Assembly (NCBI GenBank): GCA_938028845.1
Contig: CALIZJ010000153.1
Coordinates: forward strand, 1-15,352
From: an uncultured Blautia sp.
Lineage (GTDB): Bacteria > Bacillota > Clostridia > Lachnospirales > Lachnospiraceae
Length of the DNA: 15,352 bases
Direction of reading: 5' to 3'
Part shown: positions 8,011-15,013 of the stretch, piece by piece
Position numbering within the stretch: position 1 is the stretch's first letter
How the letters are laid out: each line of letters opens with the position of its first letter
The notes under the pieces: generated by a model
Database searches by the model: none
The model's input: the letters and a program-made list of their open reading frames with translations, nothing else
Told to the model about the DNA's origin: nothing
Translations under genes and position numbers: made by a program

Positions 8011-8040
8011 GAAGCGCCAAAAAAGGCGCTTCTTTTTTAT
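8011..8040. terminator. Shared bidirectional intrinsic terminator between the lactonase gene and aroC
   Basis: GAAGCGCC (8011-8018), loop AAAAAA (8019-8024) and GGCGCTTC (8025-8032) make a perfect 8-base-pair stem followed by TTTTTT (8033-8038). On the opposite strand the same stem is followed by TCTTTTATTC, so it serves both converging genes. Pairing extends further outward through the flanking A/T runs with one G-T wobble. The aroC stop codon begins one base beyond it. Confidence 0.93.
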
Positions 8041-9135
8041 TCATCTTTTATAAAAGCTGCGGATATGATCCATGCGGGCGCTCATATTGGAAAAGAGAGC
8101 ATCCACAAGTGTGAGGGCGCACATGGATTCCACTACCACTACGGCGCGGGGGACGATTACCGGGTCATGGCGTCCTTTTACCAAAAGGGAAATGTTTTCA
8201 TGAGTCTGGGTAATAGTCTGCTGGGGCTGGCTGATAGAGGAGGTAGGCTTAACGGCAGCACGCAGGATAATCTCGCTTCCGTCGCTGATGCCGCCCATGA
8301 TGCCGCCGGCATGGTTGGAGGTTTTTATGACTTCCCCGTCTTTGGAAAGAAAACCATCGTTATCTGTGGAACCATTAAGGGAGGCTGCCCCAATGCCTTC
8401 GCCGATCTCCACTGCCTTTACAGCGCCTATGGACATGACTGCCTGGGCAAGCACGGCATCCAGCTTTCCGAATACCGGATCGCCTAAGCCTGCCGGGACA
8501 CCGTTTATCCGGCATTCTATGATCCCGCCGGCACTGTCATGGTTCGCCATACACTGTTCCAGGTATTCCCCGGCTTCTTTTGCAGCCTGTGCATCCGGCA
8601 TATAAAAAGGATTGTTTGGGATTTCGTCTGGATCCATAGTTTGGATGGATACAGGGCCGATGGATTTCGTGTAGGTTAAAAACTGGATTCCTAAGTCTTC
8701 CAGAATCTTGGAAGCGATGGCACCTGCTGCCACGCGGCCGATGGTTTCCCGTCCGGAGGAACGGCCGCCGCCGCGGTAATCACGGAAACCATATTTTTGG
8801 TCAAAGGTATAATCCGCATGGCCAGGACGGTAGGAATAAGCGATGTTCCCATAATCTCTGGAACGCTGGTCCAGATTGGGCACAAGGAGGGAGATGGGCG
8901 TTCCGGTGGTCCTTCCTTCAAAGACGCCGGAGAGGATCTCTACCTGGTCGCCTTCCTTACGGGCGGTGGTGTACCGGCTTTGTCCAGGGCGGCGTCGGTC
9001 CAGGTATTTTTGGATATCTTCAGCGGAAAGAGGAAGCCCGGCGGGGCATCCGTCCACTACTGCGCCGATGCCTTTTCCATGGGATTCCCCCCAGGTAGTT
9101 ACGGTAAAAGAATTGCCAAAAACAGATTTACTCAT
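8041..9135 (-). CDS. aroC: Chorismate synthase
   Basis: AroC removes phosphate from 5-enolpyruvylshikimate-3-phosphate to give chorismate, the last common step to aromatic amino acids, folates and quinones; it needs reduced FMN. The 364-residue product shows the first family signature around TTWGESHGKGIGAVVDG (His19), the second in RPGHADYTFDQKYGFRDYRG (from 103, His106) continuing to GRSSGRETIGRVAAGAIA, and the third near RAAVKPTSSI. Both histidines named correspond to the conserved catalytic pair. It is the only minus-strand gene here and no other shikimate-pathway gene is adjacent. An AAAGGA site lies 10-15 bases before the ATG, with a promoter upstream of it. It ends against the shared terminator. 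Confidence 0.97.
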   Translation of the reverse strand: MSKSVFGNSFTVTTWGESHGKGIGAVVDGCPAGLPLSAEDIQKYLDRRRPGQSRYTTARKEGDQVEILSGVFEGRTTGTPISLLVPNLDQRSRDYGNIAYSYRPGHADYTFDQKYGFRDYRGGGRSSGRETIGRVAAGAIASKILEDLGIQFLTYTKSIGPVSIQTMDPDEIPNNPFYMPDAQAAKEAGEYLEQCMANHDSAGGIIECRINGVPAGLGDPVFGKLDAVLAQAVMSIGAVKAVEIGEGIGAASLNGSTDNDGFLSKDGEVIKTSNHAGGIMGGISDGSEIILRAAVKPTSSISQPQQTITQTHENISLLVKGRHDPVIVPRAVVVVESMCALTLVDALFSNMSARMDHIRSFYKR

Positions 9136-9186
9136 AATCTTTTATAATCCTTTCTATCATAAAAATGTCAAAAATCAACTGACAGT

Positions 9187-9215
9187 ATTATAACGAAGTG
9201 TAAAAACTTTGTAAA
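9187..9215 (-). promoter_or_regulatory. Promoter of aroC (minus strand)
   Basis: Read on the minus strand, TTTACA (9215-9210), a 17-base spacer and TATAAT (9192-9187) form a strong sigma-A promoter. Transcription would begin near 9180, leaving about 45 bases of leader before the aroC start at 9135. It is back to back with the corA promoter, with the two -35 boxes 15 bases apart. Confidence 0.78.
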
Positions 9216-9230
9216 CCCGTACCATTAGAA

Positions 9231-9259
9231 TTGACAAAAAACTGGGTTCTAAGTATAAT
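9231..9259 (+). promoter_or_regulatory. Consensus promoter of corA and following genes
   Basis: TTGACA (9231-9236), exactly 17 bases, then TATAAT (9254-9259): a perfect sigma-A promoter. Transcription would start near 9266, giving a leader of about 85 bases before the GTG at 9351. That leader is too short for a magnesium M-box riboswitch and shows only weak A/T-rich pairing. Confidence 0.85.
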
Positions 9260-9335
9260 GGATTGTGATATTTTTTATTGATAAGGTGGGGGAGTAGCGG
9301 CCTTTTATATAGTTTTAGGGGTATATATTAACAAG

Positions 9336-9342
9336 AAGGGAG
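9336..9342 (+). promoter_or_regulatory. Ribosome binding site that decides the GTG start of corA
   Basis: AAGGGAG lies eight bases before the GTG at 9351. No in-frame ATG precedes the conserved N-terminal region, and this is the only good ribosome binding site nearby, so GTG is taken as the start codon. Confidence 0.75.
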
Positions 9343-9350
9343 TGTAAGTC

Positions 9351-10292
9351 GTGGTAAGAATTTTTAAAACAATAGAAGGATCTATCCATGAGATTCAGGA
9401 ACCACAGGAAGGATGCTGGATCGCACTGACAAATCCTACGGCCACGGAGATTTTTGAGATCTCAGAACGGTTTCAGATAGAGGTCGATGATCTGCGGGCG
9501 CCATTGGATGAAGAAGAGCGTTCCCGTATCGAAGTGGAAGATACGTATACGTTGATTCTTGTTGATGTGCCTACGATAGAAGAACGTAACGATAAGGACT
9601 GGTATGGAACAATTCCTCTCGGTGTGATTGTCACGGAAAAAATGATCTTTACCATATGTCTGGAAGATACACAGGTGCTGACCAGGTTTATGGAAGGCCG
9701 GGTGAGGAATTTTTTTACGTACATGAAGACACGTTTTATCCTGCAGATCTTATATCGAAACGCCAGCATGTATCTTCGCTATCTGCGTATCATTGATAAA
9801 AAGAGCGAGCAGGTGGAGGAGAAACTCCACAAGTCTACCAGGAATGAGGAACTGATAGAGCTTTTAGAACTGGAGAAGTCCCTGGTGTATTTTACTACGT
9901 CCCTGCGCTCTAATGAAGTGGTTCTGGAAAAGCTGCTGAAGATTGATACGATAAAGAAGTATCCGGAGGATACAGAGCTTTTGGAAGATGTTATTATTGA
10001 AAATAAGCAGGCAATCGAAATGGCAAATATTTACAGCGGGATCTTAAGCGGGACCATGGATGCTTTTGCTTCTGTAATATCCAATAATCTGAATATTGTC
10101 ATGAAATTTTTGTCGATCATCACCATTGTTATGAGTATCCCGACTATCGTATTCAGCGCTTACGGGATGAATGTAAACGCTTCCGGAATGCCCTTTGCAG
10201 GGAGTTCCTGGGGATTTTTGATCATCATCCTGTTTTCTGTTGTACTCAGCTGCATTGCGGCTGTGTTCCTCTCAAAAAAGAGGCTGTTTTAA
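9351..10292 (+). CDS. corA: CorA-family divalent metal ion transporter
   Basis: A 313-residue inner-membrane channel subunit of the CorA family, which forms pentamers moving magnesium (in some members cobalt, nickel or zinc) into the cell. The N-terminal two thirds are the soluble cytoplasmic domain: an alpha/beta part (about 1-110) and long helices (about 115-250) rich in charged residues. Two membrane segments follow at about 252-270 and 287-306, with the family's pore signature YGMNVN (Gly272, Met273, Asn274) in the loop between them. The usual short basic tail (SKKRLF) closes the protein. The start is GTG with AAGGGAG eight bases upstream. A perfect promoter precedes it, and the next gene starts 33 bases after the stop. 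The exact ion cannot be read from sequence; cobalt would suit a cobalamin producer but that is only a thought. Confidence 0.93.
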   Translation: MVRIFKTIEGSIHEIQEPQEGCWIALTNPTATEIFEISERFQIEVDDLRAPLDEEERSRIEVEDTYTLILVDVPTIEERNDKDWYGTIPLGVIVTEKMIFTICLEDTQVLTRFMEGRVRNFFTYMKTRFILQILYRNASMYLRYLRIIDKKSEQVEEKLHKSTRNEELIELLELEKSLVYFTTSLRSNEVVLEKLLKIDTIKKYPEDTELLEDVIIENKQAIEMANIYSGILSGTMDAFASVISNNLNIVMKFLSIITIVMSIPTIVFSAYGMNVNASGMPFAGSSWGFLIIILFSVVLSCIAAVFLSKKRLF

Positions 10293-10325
10293 ACGTAGAT
10301 CATTAACAATAGTGAGGGAAAATTT

Positions 10326-11207
10326 ATGCGATTTATTGATAAGCTGGAACGCAAATACGGAAAATACGGGATAAGAAATCTAACGCTGTACGTCATCGCA
10401 TGTTATGTGATCGGGTATATACTTGTTTATACGGCTCCGGGCATTTTATCCTATTTAAGCCTGGATGTGCGGATGATTTTAAGAGGTCAGATCTGGAGAC
10501 TGGTTACCTGGGTGTTCTATCCTCCAAGCACGGGAAATTTCCTGCTGTTTTTAGTCTCCATCCTGTTTTTCTATTATCCCATTGGAATGTCGCTGGAGAG
10601 AACCTGGGGATCTTTCCGCTATACGCTGTATATTTTCTCCGGAATCCTTTTCACGATCATTGCTGCTTTCCTTTTATATTTCATAACAGGAGGCGTTGTG
10701 GTGGTAAATGGAGTGGCTTATCTGCTTGGAGGCGGAATGTTTTCCACATATTATATAAGCTTGTCCATTTTCCTGGCTTATGCCATGAGCTACCCGGATA
10801 TGTCGATTTTGCTCATGTTTGTGATCCCTGTGAAGATGCGGTGGATGGCTGTAGTATACGGAGCTATTGTGTTATTTGACATACTTTCTTATATCCGGAA
10901 CGGTATGTGGTTTATGGCGGTTCCGATCGTTGCATCACTTTTGAATTTTGTCCTGTTTTACCTGGGGACGAAAGATTTCAGCAGATATAACCCTAAAGAA
11001 GTAAAACGGCGGCAGGATTTTAAAAAGGCTATGGCTCAAAGCCGGGTAAATCCGCATACGGGAGATGCTATTACCAAGCACAAATGCGCTATCTGCGGAC
11101 GTACAGAGAAGGATGATCCGAACCTGGAATTTCGTTTTTGCTCAAAATGCAAGGGAAATTATGAATATTGCCAGGATCATTTATTTACACATGAACATGT
11201 AAAGTAG
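10326..11207 (+). CDS. Rhomboid-like integral membrane protein without catalytic residues, with C-terminal zinc-ribbon-like tail
   Basis: The 293-residue protein has about six membrane segments (near 19-39, 71-88, 98-121, 133-155, 160-187 and 193-213). It shows the rhomboid core pattern: RGQIWRLVTWVFYPP (53-67), then GMSLERTWGSFRYTLYIFSG (87-106). An active rhomboid protease needs Ser in a GxS motif and His in the last core helix. Here the equivalent stretch reads GGGMFSTYYIS, and there is no histidine at all before residue 244, so it cannot use a Ser-His dyad. It is best seen as a derlin-like or pseudo-rhomboid protein. The cytoplasmic tail (about 215-293) is basic, then has Cys254-x2-Cys257, Cys272-x2-Cys275, Cys282-x2-His285, His289 and His291, which looks like a zinc-binding module. 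GAGGG precedes the ATG. It probably shares the corA transcript. Function unknown. Confidence 0.8.
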   Translation: MRFIDKLERKYGKYGIRNLTLYVIACYVIGYILVYTAPGILSYLSLDVRMILRGQIWRLVTWVFYPPSTGNFLLFLVSILFFYYPIGMSLERTWGSFRYTLYIFSGILFTIIAAFLLYFITGGVVVVNGVAYLLGGGMFSTYYISLSIFLAYAMSYPDMSILLMFVIPVKMRWMAVVYGAIVLFDILSYIRNGMWFMAVPIVASLLNFVLFYLGTKDFSRYNPKEVKRRQDFKKAMAQSRVNPHTGDAITKHKCAICGRTEKDDPNLEFRFCSKCKGNYEYCQDHLFTHEHVK

Positions 11208-11220
11208 GGGGGATACGTCA

Positions 11221-12657
11221 ATGAAAAGAACCAAAATTATCTGCACTTTAGGACCTGCAACAAGCAAAAAAAGCGTCTTAAAATCCCTGATAAAATCCGG
11301 GATGGATGTGGCCAGATTTAATTTTTCCCATGGCACACATGAGGAGCACAGGGAAAGAGTGGACATGATCAAAAATCTCAGGGAAGAGTTAAATGTGCCG
11401 GTTGCCATGCTTTTGGATACCAAAGGCCCGGAAATCCGCACAAAACTTTTAAAAGACGGAAAGAAGGTTATGCTCCATGCCGGAGACAAGTTTACCTTAA
11501 CTACCGGCGACTATGTAGGAGATGAGCACAAGGTTGCCATTACCTATGAGACCCTGTATAAAGATGTGAAAAAGGGCGGCAGGATCCTGATCGATGACGG
11601 TCTGATCGAGCTGGAGATTGAGGATATCAAAAATGGAGATATCCACTGTAAAGTGCTAAACGGCGGAGAATTGGGAGAACATAAGGGTGTAAACGTTCCC
11701 TATGTAAAGGTGAAACTGCCGGGGATTACAGAACAGGATAAAAAGGATATCCTTTTTGGGATACAGCAGGAGTTTGATTATATTGCGGCCTCCTTTGTGC
11801 GCGACGCTAAGGTGATCCGGGAGATTCGTCAGCTTTTGGATGCAAACGGAGGAAAACAGATCGGAATTATTGCAAAAATAGAAAACGCAGAAGGTGTGGA
11901 TAATATTGACGAGATCATCCAGGCGGCAGACGGAGTTATGGTGGCTAGAGGTGATCTCGGCGTGGAGATTCCTGCCAGTGAGGTTCCCCATATTCAGAAA
12001 AAAATCATCGAGAAATGTAATGAAAATTACGTTCCGGTTATCACTGCTACCCAGATGCTGGATTCCATGATCCGTAATCCGCGTCCCACAAGGGCGGAAG
12101 TAGCCGATGTGGCAAATGCCATTTATGACGGGACAGATGCCATCATGCTTTCCGGAGAAACTGCGGCAGGAAAATATCCTTTGGCTGCATTAAAGATGAT
12201 GGTGGAGATCGCGGAAACTACAGAACCACATTTGAATTATAAAGCACATGCGAAAAACAGAAACATGTACCGACAGAGCAGAGTTTCCAGTGCAGTGGGC
12301 CTGGCAGCAGTGCGTGCGGCCAGAGAACTGAACGCAAAAGCGATCATAACCCCTACCATGGCGGGACAGACAGCATTGCTGATTTCAAACTTCCGTCCTG
12401 AAGTTCCCATTTACGCCATTACACCTAACGAGACGGTACAGCACAGACTGCAGCTTGCCTGGGGGGTATATCCTTTGAAGGGATATGAAAAAGATTCTAC
12501 GGAGCATATTATTTCCCAGGCTATGAGCGTGGTGAGAAGAAAGCGCCTGATCAAAAAAGGCGATCTGGTAGTATTTACTGCCGGCGATCCCGCTACAAAT
12601 ATGAGAACCGGCGAGGGAGCTGTTACCAATATGCTTCATATTGTTGAAGCGAAATAA
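11221..12657 (+). CDS. pyk: Pyruvate kinase
   Basis: Pyruvate kinase makes ATP and pyruvate from ADP and phosphoenolpyruvate at the end of glycolysis. The 478-residue product is the short form, lacking the extra C-terminal phosphohistidine domain of the Bacillus enzyme. Visible signatures: TKIICTLGPAT (4-14), ARFNFSHGTHEEH (31-43), LDTKGPEIRT (65-74), IIAKIENAEG (216-225) with Lys219 as the phosphoryl-transfer lysine and Glu221 as metal ligand, and ITATQMLDSMI followed by PTRAEVADVANAI. Glu71 in TKGPE matches the residue found in potassium-dependent pyruvate kinases (independent ones have Lys), so potassium dependence is inferred. The ATG lies 13 bases after the previous stop behind AGGGGGGA. 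No strong promoter lies between, so it may be read from the corA promoter or from one inside the preceding gene. Confidence 0.97.
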   Translation: MKRTKIICTLGPATSKKSVLKSLIKSGMDVARFNFSHGTHEEHRERVDMIKNLREELNVPVAMLLDTKGPEIRTKLLKDGKKVMLHAGDKFTLTTGDYVGDEHKVAITYETLYKDVKKGGRILIDDGLIELEIEDIKNGDIHCKVLNGGELGEHKGVNVPYVKVKLPGITEQDKKDILFGIQQEFDYIAASFVRDAKVIREIRQLLDANGGKQIGIIAKIENAEGVDNIDEIIQAADGVMVARGDLGVEIPASEVPHIQKKIIEKCNENYVPVITATQMLDSMIRNPRPTRAEVADVANAIYDGTDAIMLSGETAAGKYPLAALKMMVEIAETTEPHLNYKAHAKNRNMYRQSRVSSAVGLAAVRAARELNAKAIITPTMAGQTALLISNFRPEVPIYAITPNETVQHRLQLAWGVYPLKGYEKDSTEHIISQAMSVVRRKRLIKKGDLVVFTAGDPATNMRTGEGAVTNMLHIVEAK

Positions 12658-12683
12658 AAGCTGAAATACGAGGAGAGACAATT

Positions 12684-13967
12684 ATGAAAAAAACACCATT
12701 TGTAAGCCTGAGCAAGCTTCAAGAAATTATTAAGGAGTATCCCACACCTTTTCATCTTTATGACGAAAAGGGAATAAGGGAAAATGCCCAGGCATTAAAG
12801 GAAGCTTTTTCCTGGAATAAAGGATTTAAAGAGTTCTTCGCTGTGAAAGCCACGCCGAATCCTTACCTGATCCAGATCCTTCAGGAATATGGCTGCGGCT
12901 GCGACTGTTCTTCCATGACAGAGCTCATGCTTGCCAAGGCCATCGGGTGTAAAGAAGGAGACATTATGTTTTCTTCCAACGATACACCGGAAAAAGAATT
13001 TAAGTACGCTTACGACATTGGCGGAATCATTAATCTGGATGACATCACCCATATTGAGAGTGTGGAACGTGCAATCGGAAAAATACCGGAGGTAATAAGC
13101 TGCCGTTATAATCCAGGTGGTGTCTTTAAGATCAGCAATGATATCATGGACAATCCTGGGGATGCCAAATATGGCATGACCACAGAGCAGATATTTGAGG
13201 CTTTCCGTATCCTTAAGGAGAAAGGCGCGGAGGAATTTGGAATTCATGCCTTCCTTGCCAGCAATACAGTAACCAACGACTATTACCCAATGCTTGCCAA
13301 AGTGATGTTTGAACTTGCTGTAAAGCTTCAGAAAGAAACCGGCGCACATGTGAAATTTATTAACCTTTCCGGCGGGATCGGTATACCTTACCGTCCGGAA
13401 GAGACACCTAATGATATCCGTGTGATCGGAGAAGGCGTACGCAAGGTGTATGAAGAAATCCTGGTTCCGGCTGGCATGGGAGATGTTGCAATTTATACAG
13501 AGCTTGGCCGTTTTATGATGGGACCTTATGGCTGCCTTGTCACAGAGGCGATTCATGAAAAGCATACCCATAAGGAGTATATCGGCGTGGACGCCTGCGC
13601 GGTAAACCTGATGCGCCCTGCTATGTACGGCGCATATCATCATATCACTGTCATGGGAAAAGAAAATGAGCCCTGCGACCATATGTATGATGTGACCGGC
13701 TCTCTTTGTGAGAATAACGATAAGTTTGCCATTGACCGCTACCTTCCGAAGGTAGATATGGGAGATATCCTTGTCATTCACGACACAGGAGCACACGGTT
13801 TTGCCATGGGCTATAATTACAACGGAAAGCTGAAGTCGGCGGAAATTCTCCTTCATGAGGACGGAAGCTTTGAAATGATCCGCCGCAGGGAAACACCCAG
13901 AGACTATTTTGCTACTTTCGACTGCTTCCCTATTTATGAGAAGCTTTTAGAGGACGAAGAAAAATAA
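12684..13967 (+). CDS. lysA: Diaminopimelate decarboxylase
   Basis: A fold-type III pyridoxal-phosphate decarboxylase of 427 residues that converts meso-diaminopimelate to lysine. The N-terminal barrel has FFAVKATPNP with Lys55 as the cofactor lysine, CDCSSMTEL (73-81), and the glycine-rich phosphate-binding LSGGIGIPYRPEE (228-240). The C-terminal domain has TELGRFMMGPYG (272-283) and GSLCENNDKFA (339-349), with Cys342 as the partner-subunit active-site cysteine seen in this family. FAVKATPNP replaces the more usual YALKAN-type motif, a version I associate with Clostridia. Related family members decarboxylate ornithine, arginine or carboxynorspermidine, so some substrate doubt remains. The ATG is 26 bases after pyk, behind a GAGGAGAG site, and a terminator follows the stop. 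No lysine riboswitch is present, consistent with co-transcription with pyk. Confidence 0.9.
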   Translation: MKKTPFVSLSKLQEIIKEYPTPFHLYDEKGIRENAQALKEAFSWNKGFKEFFAVKATPNPYLIQILQEYGCGCDCSSMTELMLAKAIGCKEGDIMFSSNDTPEKEFKYAYDIGGIINLDDITHIESVERAIGKIPEVISCRYNPGGVFKISNDIMDNPGDAKYGMTTEQIFEAFRILKEKGAEEFGIHAFLASNTVTNDYYPMLAKVMFELAVKLQKETGAHVKFINLSGGIGIPYRPEETPNDIRVIGEGVRKVYEEILVPAGMGDVAIYTELGRFMMGPYGCLVTEAIHEKHTHKEYIGVDACAVNLMRPAMYGAYHHITVMGKENEPCDHMYDVTGSLCENNDKFAIDRYLPKVDMGDILVIHDTGAHGFAMGYNYNGKLKSAEILLHEDGSFEMIRRRETPRDYFATFDCFPIYEKLLEDEEK

Positions 13968-13980
13968 AGACATTTTAAGG

Positions 13981-14021
13981 AAAAGACAGTGGATTCTAAA
14001 AAGAGTCGGCTGTCTTTTTTT
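13981..14021 (+). terminator. Intrinsic terminator after lysA
   Basis: AAAAGACAG (13981-13989) pairs with CTGTCTTTT (14010-14018). Inside it GATTC (13992-13996) pairs with GAGTC (14003-14007, one G-T pair) around a TAAAAA loop, separated by a two-by-two internal loop. A seven-T run (14015-14021) follows. It closes the corA to lysA group and isolates the next promoter. Confidence 0.88.
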
Positions 14022-14068
14022 GGCTTTTTGCTGGGAATTGTGAAAAAAGTTGAACTGTAAAAAACCTC

Positions 14069-14099
14069 TTGACCGATTGTAACAATCGGTTGATACAAT
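14069..14099 (+). promoter_or_regulatory. MerR-type promoter of the flavodoxin-like genes (19-base spacer)
   Basis: TTGACC (14069-14074), a 19-base spacer and TACAAT (14094-14099). Housekeeping promoters have about 17 bases here; 19-20 bases with a palindrome inside the spacer is the hallmark of promoters activated by MerR-family proteins, which twist the DNA so that RNA polymerase can use the overlong spacer. The pattern CTTGACC...GGTTGATACAAT resembles mer-type promoters closely. The start point would be near 14106, with a leader of about 49 bases. An alternative -10, GATACA with a 17-base spacer, is a poorer match. Confidence 0.72.
14072..14090. promoter_or_regulatory. 19-base palindromic operator, probable MerR-family binding site
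   Basis: ACCGATTGT, a central A, then ACAATCGGT: a perfect inverted repeat with nine-base arms around one base. It fills the spacer between the -35 and -10 boxes. It is too far from any T-run or stop codon to be a terminator. No MerR-type regulator gene is in the window, so the regulator must be encoded elsewhere, possibly just to the right. Confidence 0.75.
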
Positions 14100-14154
14100 C
14101 AAAAATGTAAAGCAAAGAAAAAATTTAAGAAGATAAAGAGAGGAGCAGACAGAC

Positions 14155-14982
14155 ATGAAAAAAACAGCAGTTTTAATTCTTTTTGCCATGACCTCCATTA
14201 CTATGGCAGCATGCGGGAGCAGGAGGGATTCCCAGCAATCCAGCGCCGAGACGCAGAGCACCGCTTCCGCAGCAGACCAGACCCAGGAGAGCAGTCAGGA
14301 AACGCCGGAGGATACCGGCACACAGGGGCAGGAAGAGAACACTTCGGACAGTACAGATTCTCAGTCCGCAAGGGATTTGGAAACAGACGCCGCTTCCGCT
14401 GTACAGAAGGACCAGACAGCGGAAAGTACAGGAAGCGGCAGCAGCAATATCCTGATCGCATATTTTACTGTGCCGGAGACAGACGGGGTAGATACAGTGG
14501 CGGGAGCCAGCCGTATCTCAGTAGACGGAGAGGTGCTTGGCAATAACCAGTATGTGGCGCAGCTGATCCAGCAGGAGACAGGGGGAGACCTGTTTGCCAT
14601 TGAGACAGTTCAGGAGTACCCTGGTATCCATGATGAACTTTTAAATTTTGCCTATAACGAACTTTCTGAAAATGCGAGACCGGAGCTTGCCACTCAAATC
14701 CAGGGGCTGGATGGGTATGATACGATTTTCCTTGGTTATCCTAACTGGAACGCAGATCTTCCCATGCCGTTATATACGTTTTTGGAAAGCTATGATTTTA
14801 GCGGAAAGACCATCATACCGTTTACTACCCATGGAGGAAGCGGTTTTTCCGGAACCATCCAGACCATAGAGGAACTGCAGCCGGATGCTGTTGTAGTGGA
14901 GGACGGGCTTTCCATATCCCGCAACAGCGTTCCTGATGCACAGAGCAGTGTGACCGAATGGATTTCAGGTTTAGATTTATAA
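14155..14982 (+). CDS. Flavodoxin-like lipoprotein with long Ser/Thr/Gln/Glu linker
   Basis: A 275-residue exported protein. Residues 1-20 are a lipoprotein-type signal: MKK, a hydrophobic stretch, then TMAAC with Cys20 as the likely lipidated residue (Met at -3 is not ideal for a lipobox). Residues 21-97 are a low-complexity linker of Ser, Thr, Gln, Glu, Asp and Ala. Residues 98-275 are a flavodoxin-type domain: NILIAYF (98-104), TGGDLFAIETVQEYP (142-156), YDTIFLGYPNWNADLPMPLYTFLES (188-212), and GKTIIPFTTHGGSGFSGT (217-234). The normal FMN phosphate loop (S/T-x-S/T-G-N-T) is replaced by TVPETDGVDTVAGASRISVDGEVLGNNQ (105-132), a longer loop. It would sit on the outer face of the membrane. 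Partner and reaction are unknown. RBS GAGAGGAG precedes the ATG; a MerR-type promoter lies upstream. Confidence 0.82.
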   Translation: MKKTAVLILFAMTSITMAACGSRRDSQQSSAETQSTASAADQTQESSQETPEDTGTQGQEENTSDSTDSQSARDLETDAASAVQKDQTAESTGSGSSNILIAYFTVPETDGVDTVAGASRISVDGEVLGNNQYVAQLIQQETGGDLFAIETVQEYPGIHDELLNFAYNELSENARPELATQIQGLDGYDTIFLGYPNWNADLPMPLYTFLESYDFSGKTIIPFTTHGGSGFSGTIQTIEELQPDAVVVEDGLSISRNSVPDAQSSVTEWISGLDL

Positions 14983-15013
14983 AAATAAGAAAAAGAAAGG
15001 ATGTAAGAGGATT

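Noticed and set aside
9266..9350. Magnesium riboswitch (M-box) in the corA leader
   Set aside because: The leader is about 85 bases, much shorter than an M-box, and shows no strong stems or terminator.
11138..11165. TTGCTC with TATGAA 16 bases on, as an internal promoter for pyk
   Set aside because: Both boxes are weak and lie inside the coding sequence of the preceding gene; possible but not supported enough to list.
12795..13856. Minus-strand open frame of 353 codons opposite lysA
   Set aside because: It lies wholly antisense to a well-recognised gene, is rich in His, Cys and Ile as expected from a mirrored codon pattern, shows no recognisable domain and has no ribosome binding site. It is a shadow of lysA.
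14211..14546. Overlapping open frames on both strands across the flavodoxin linker (for example 14211-14546 plus and 14201-14461 minus)
   Set aside because: They arise from the biased, GC-richer codons of the Ser/Thr/Gln/Glu linker; the products have no recognisable fold, and the lipoprotein frame has a signal, linker and domain.
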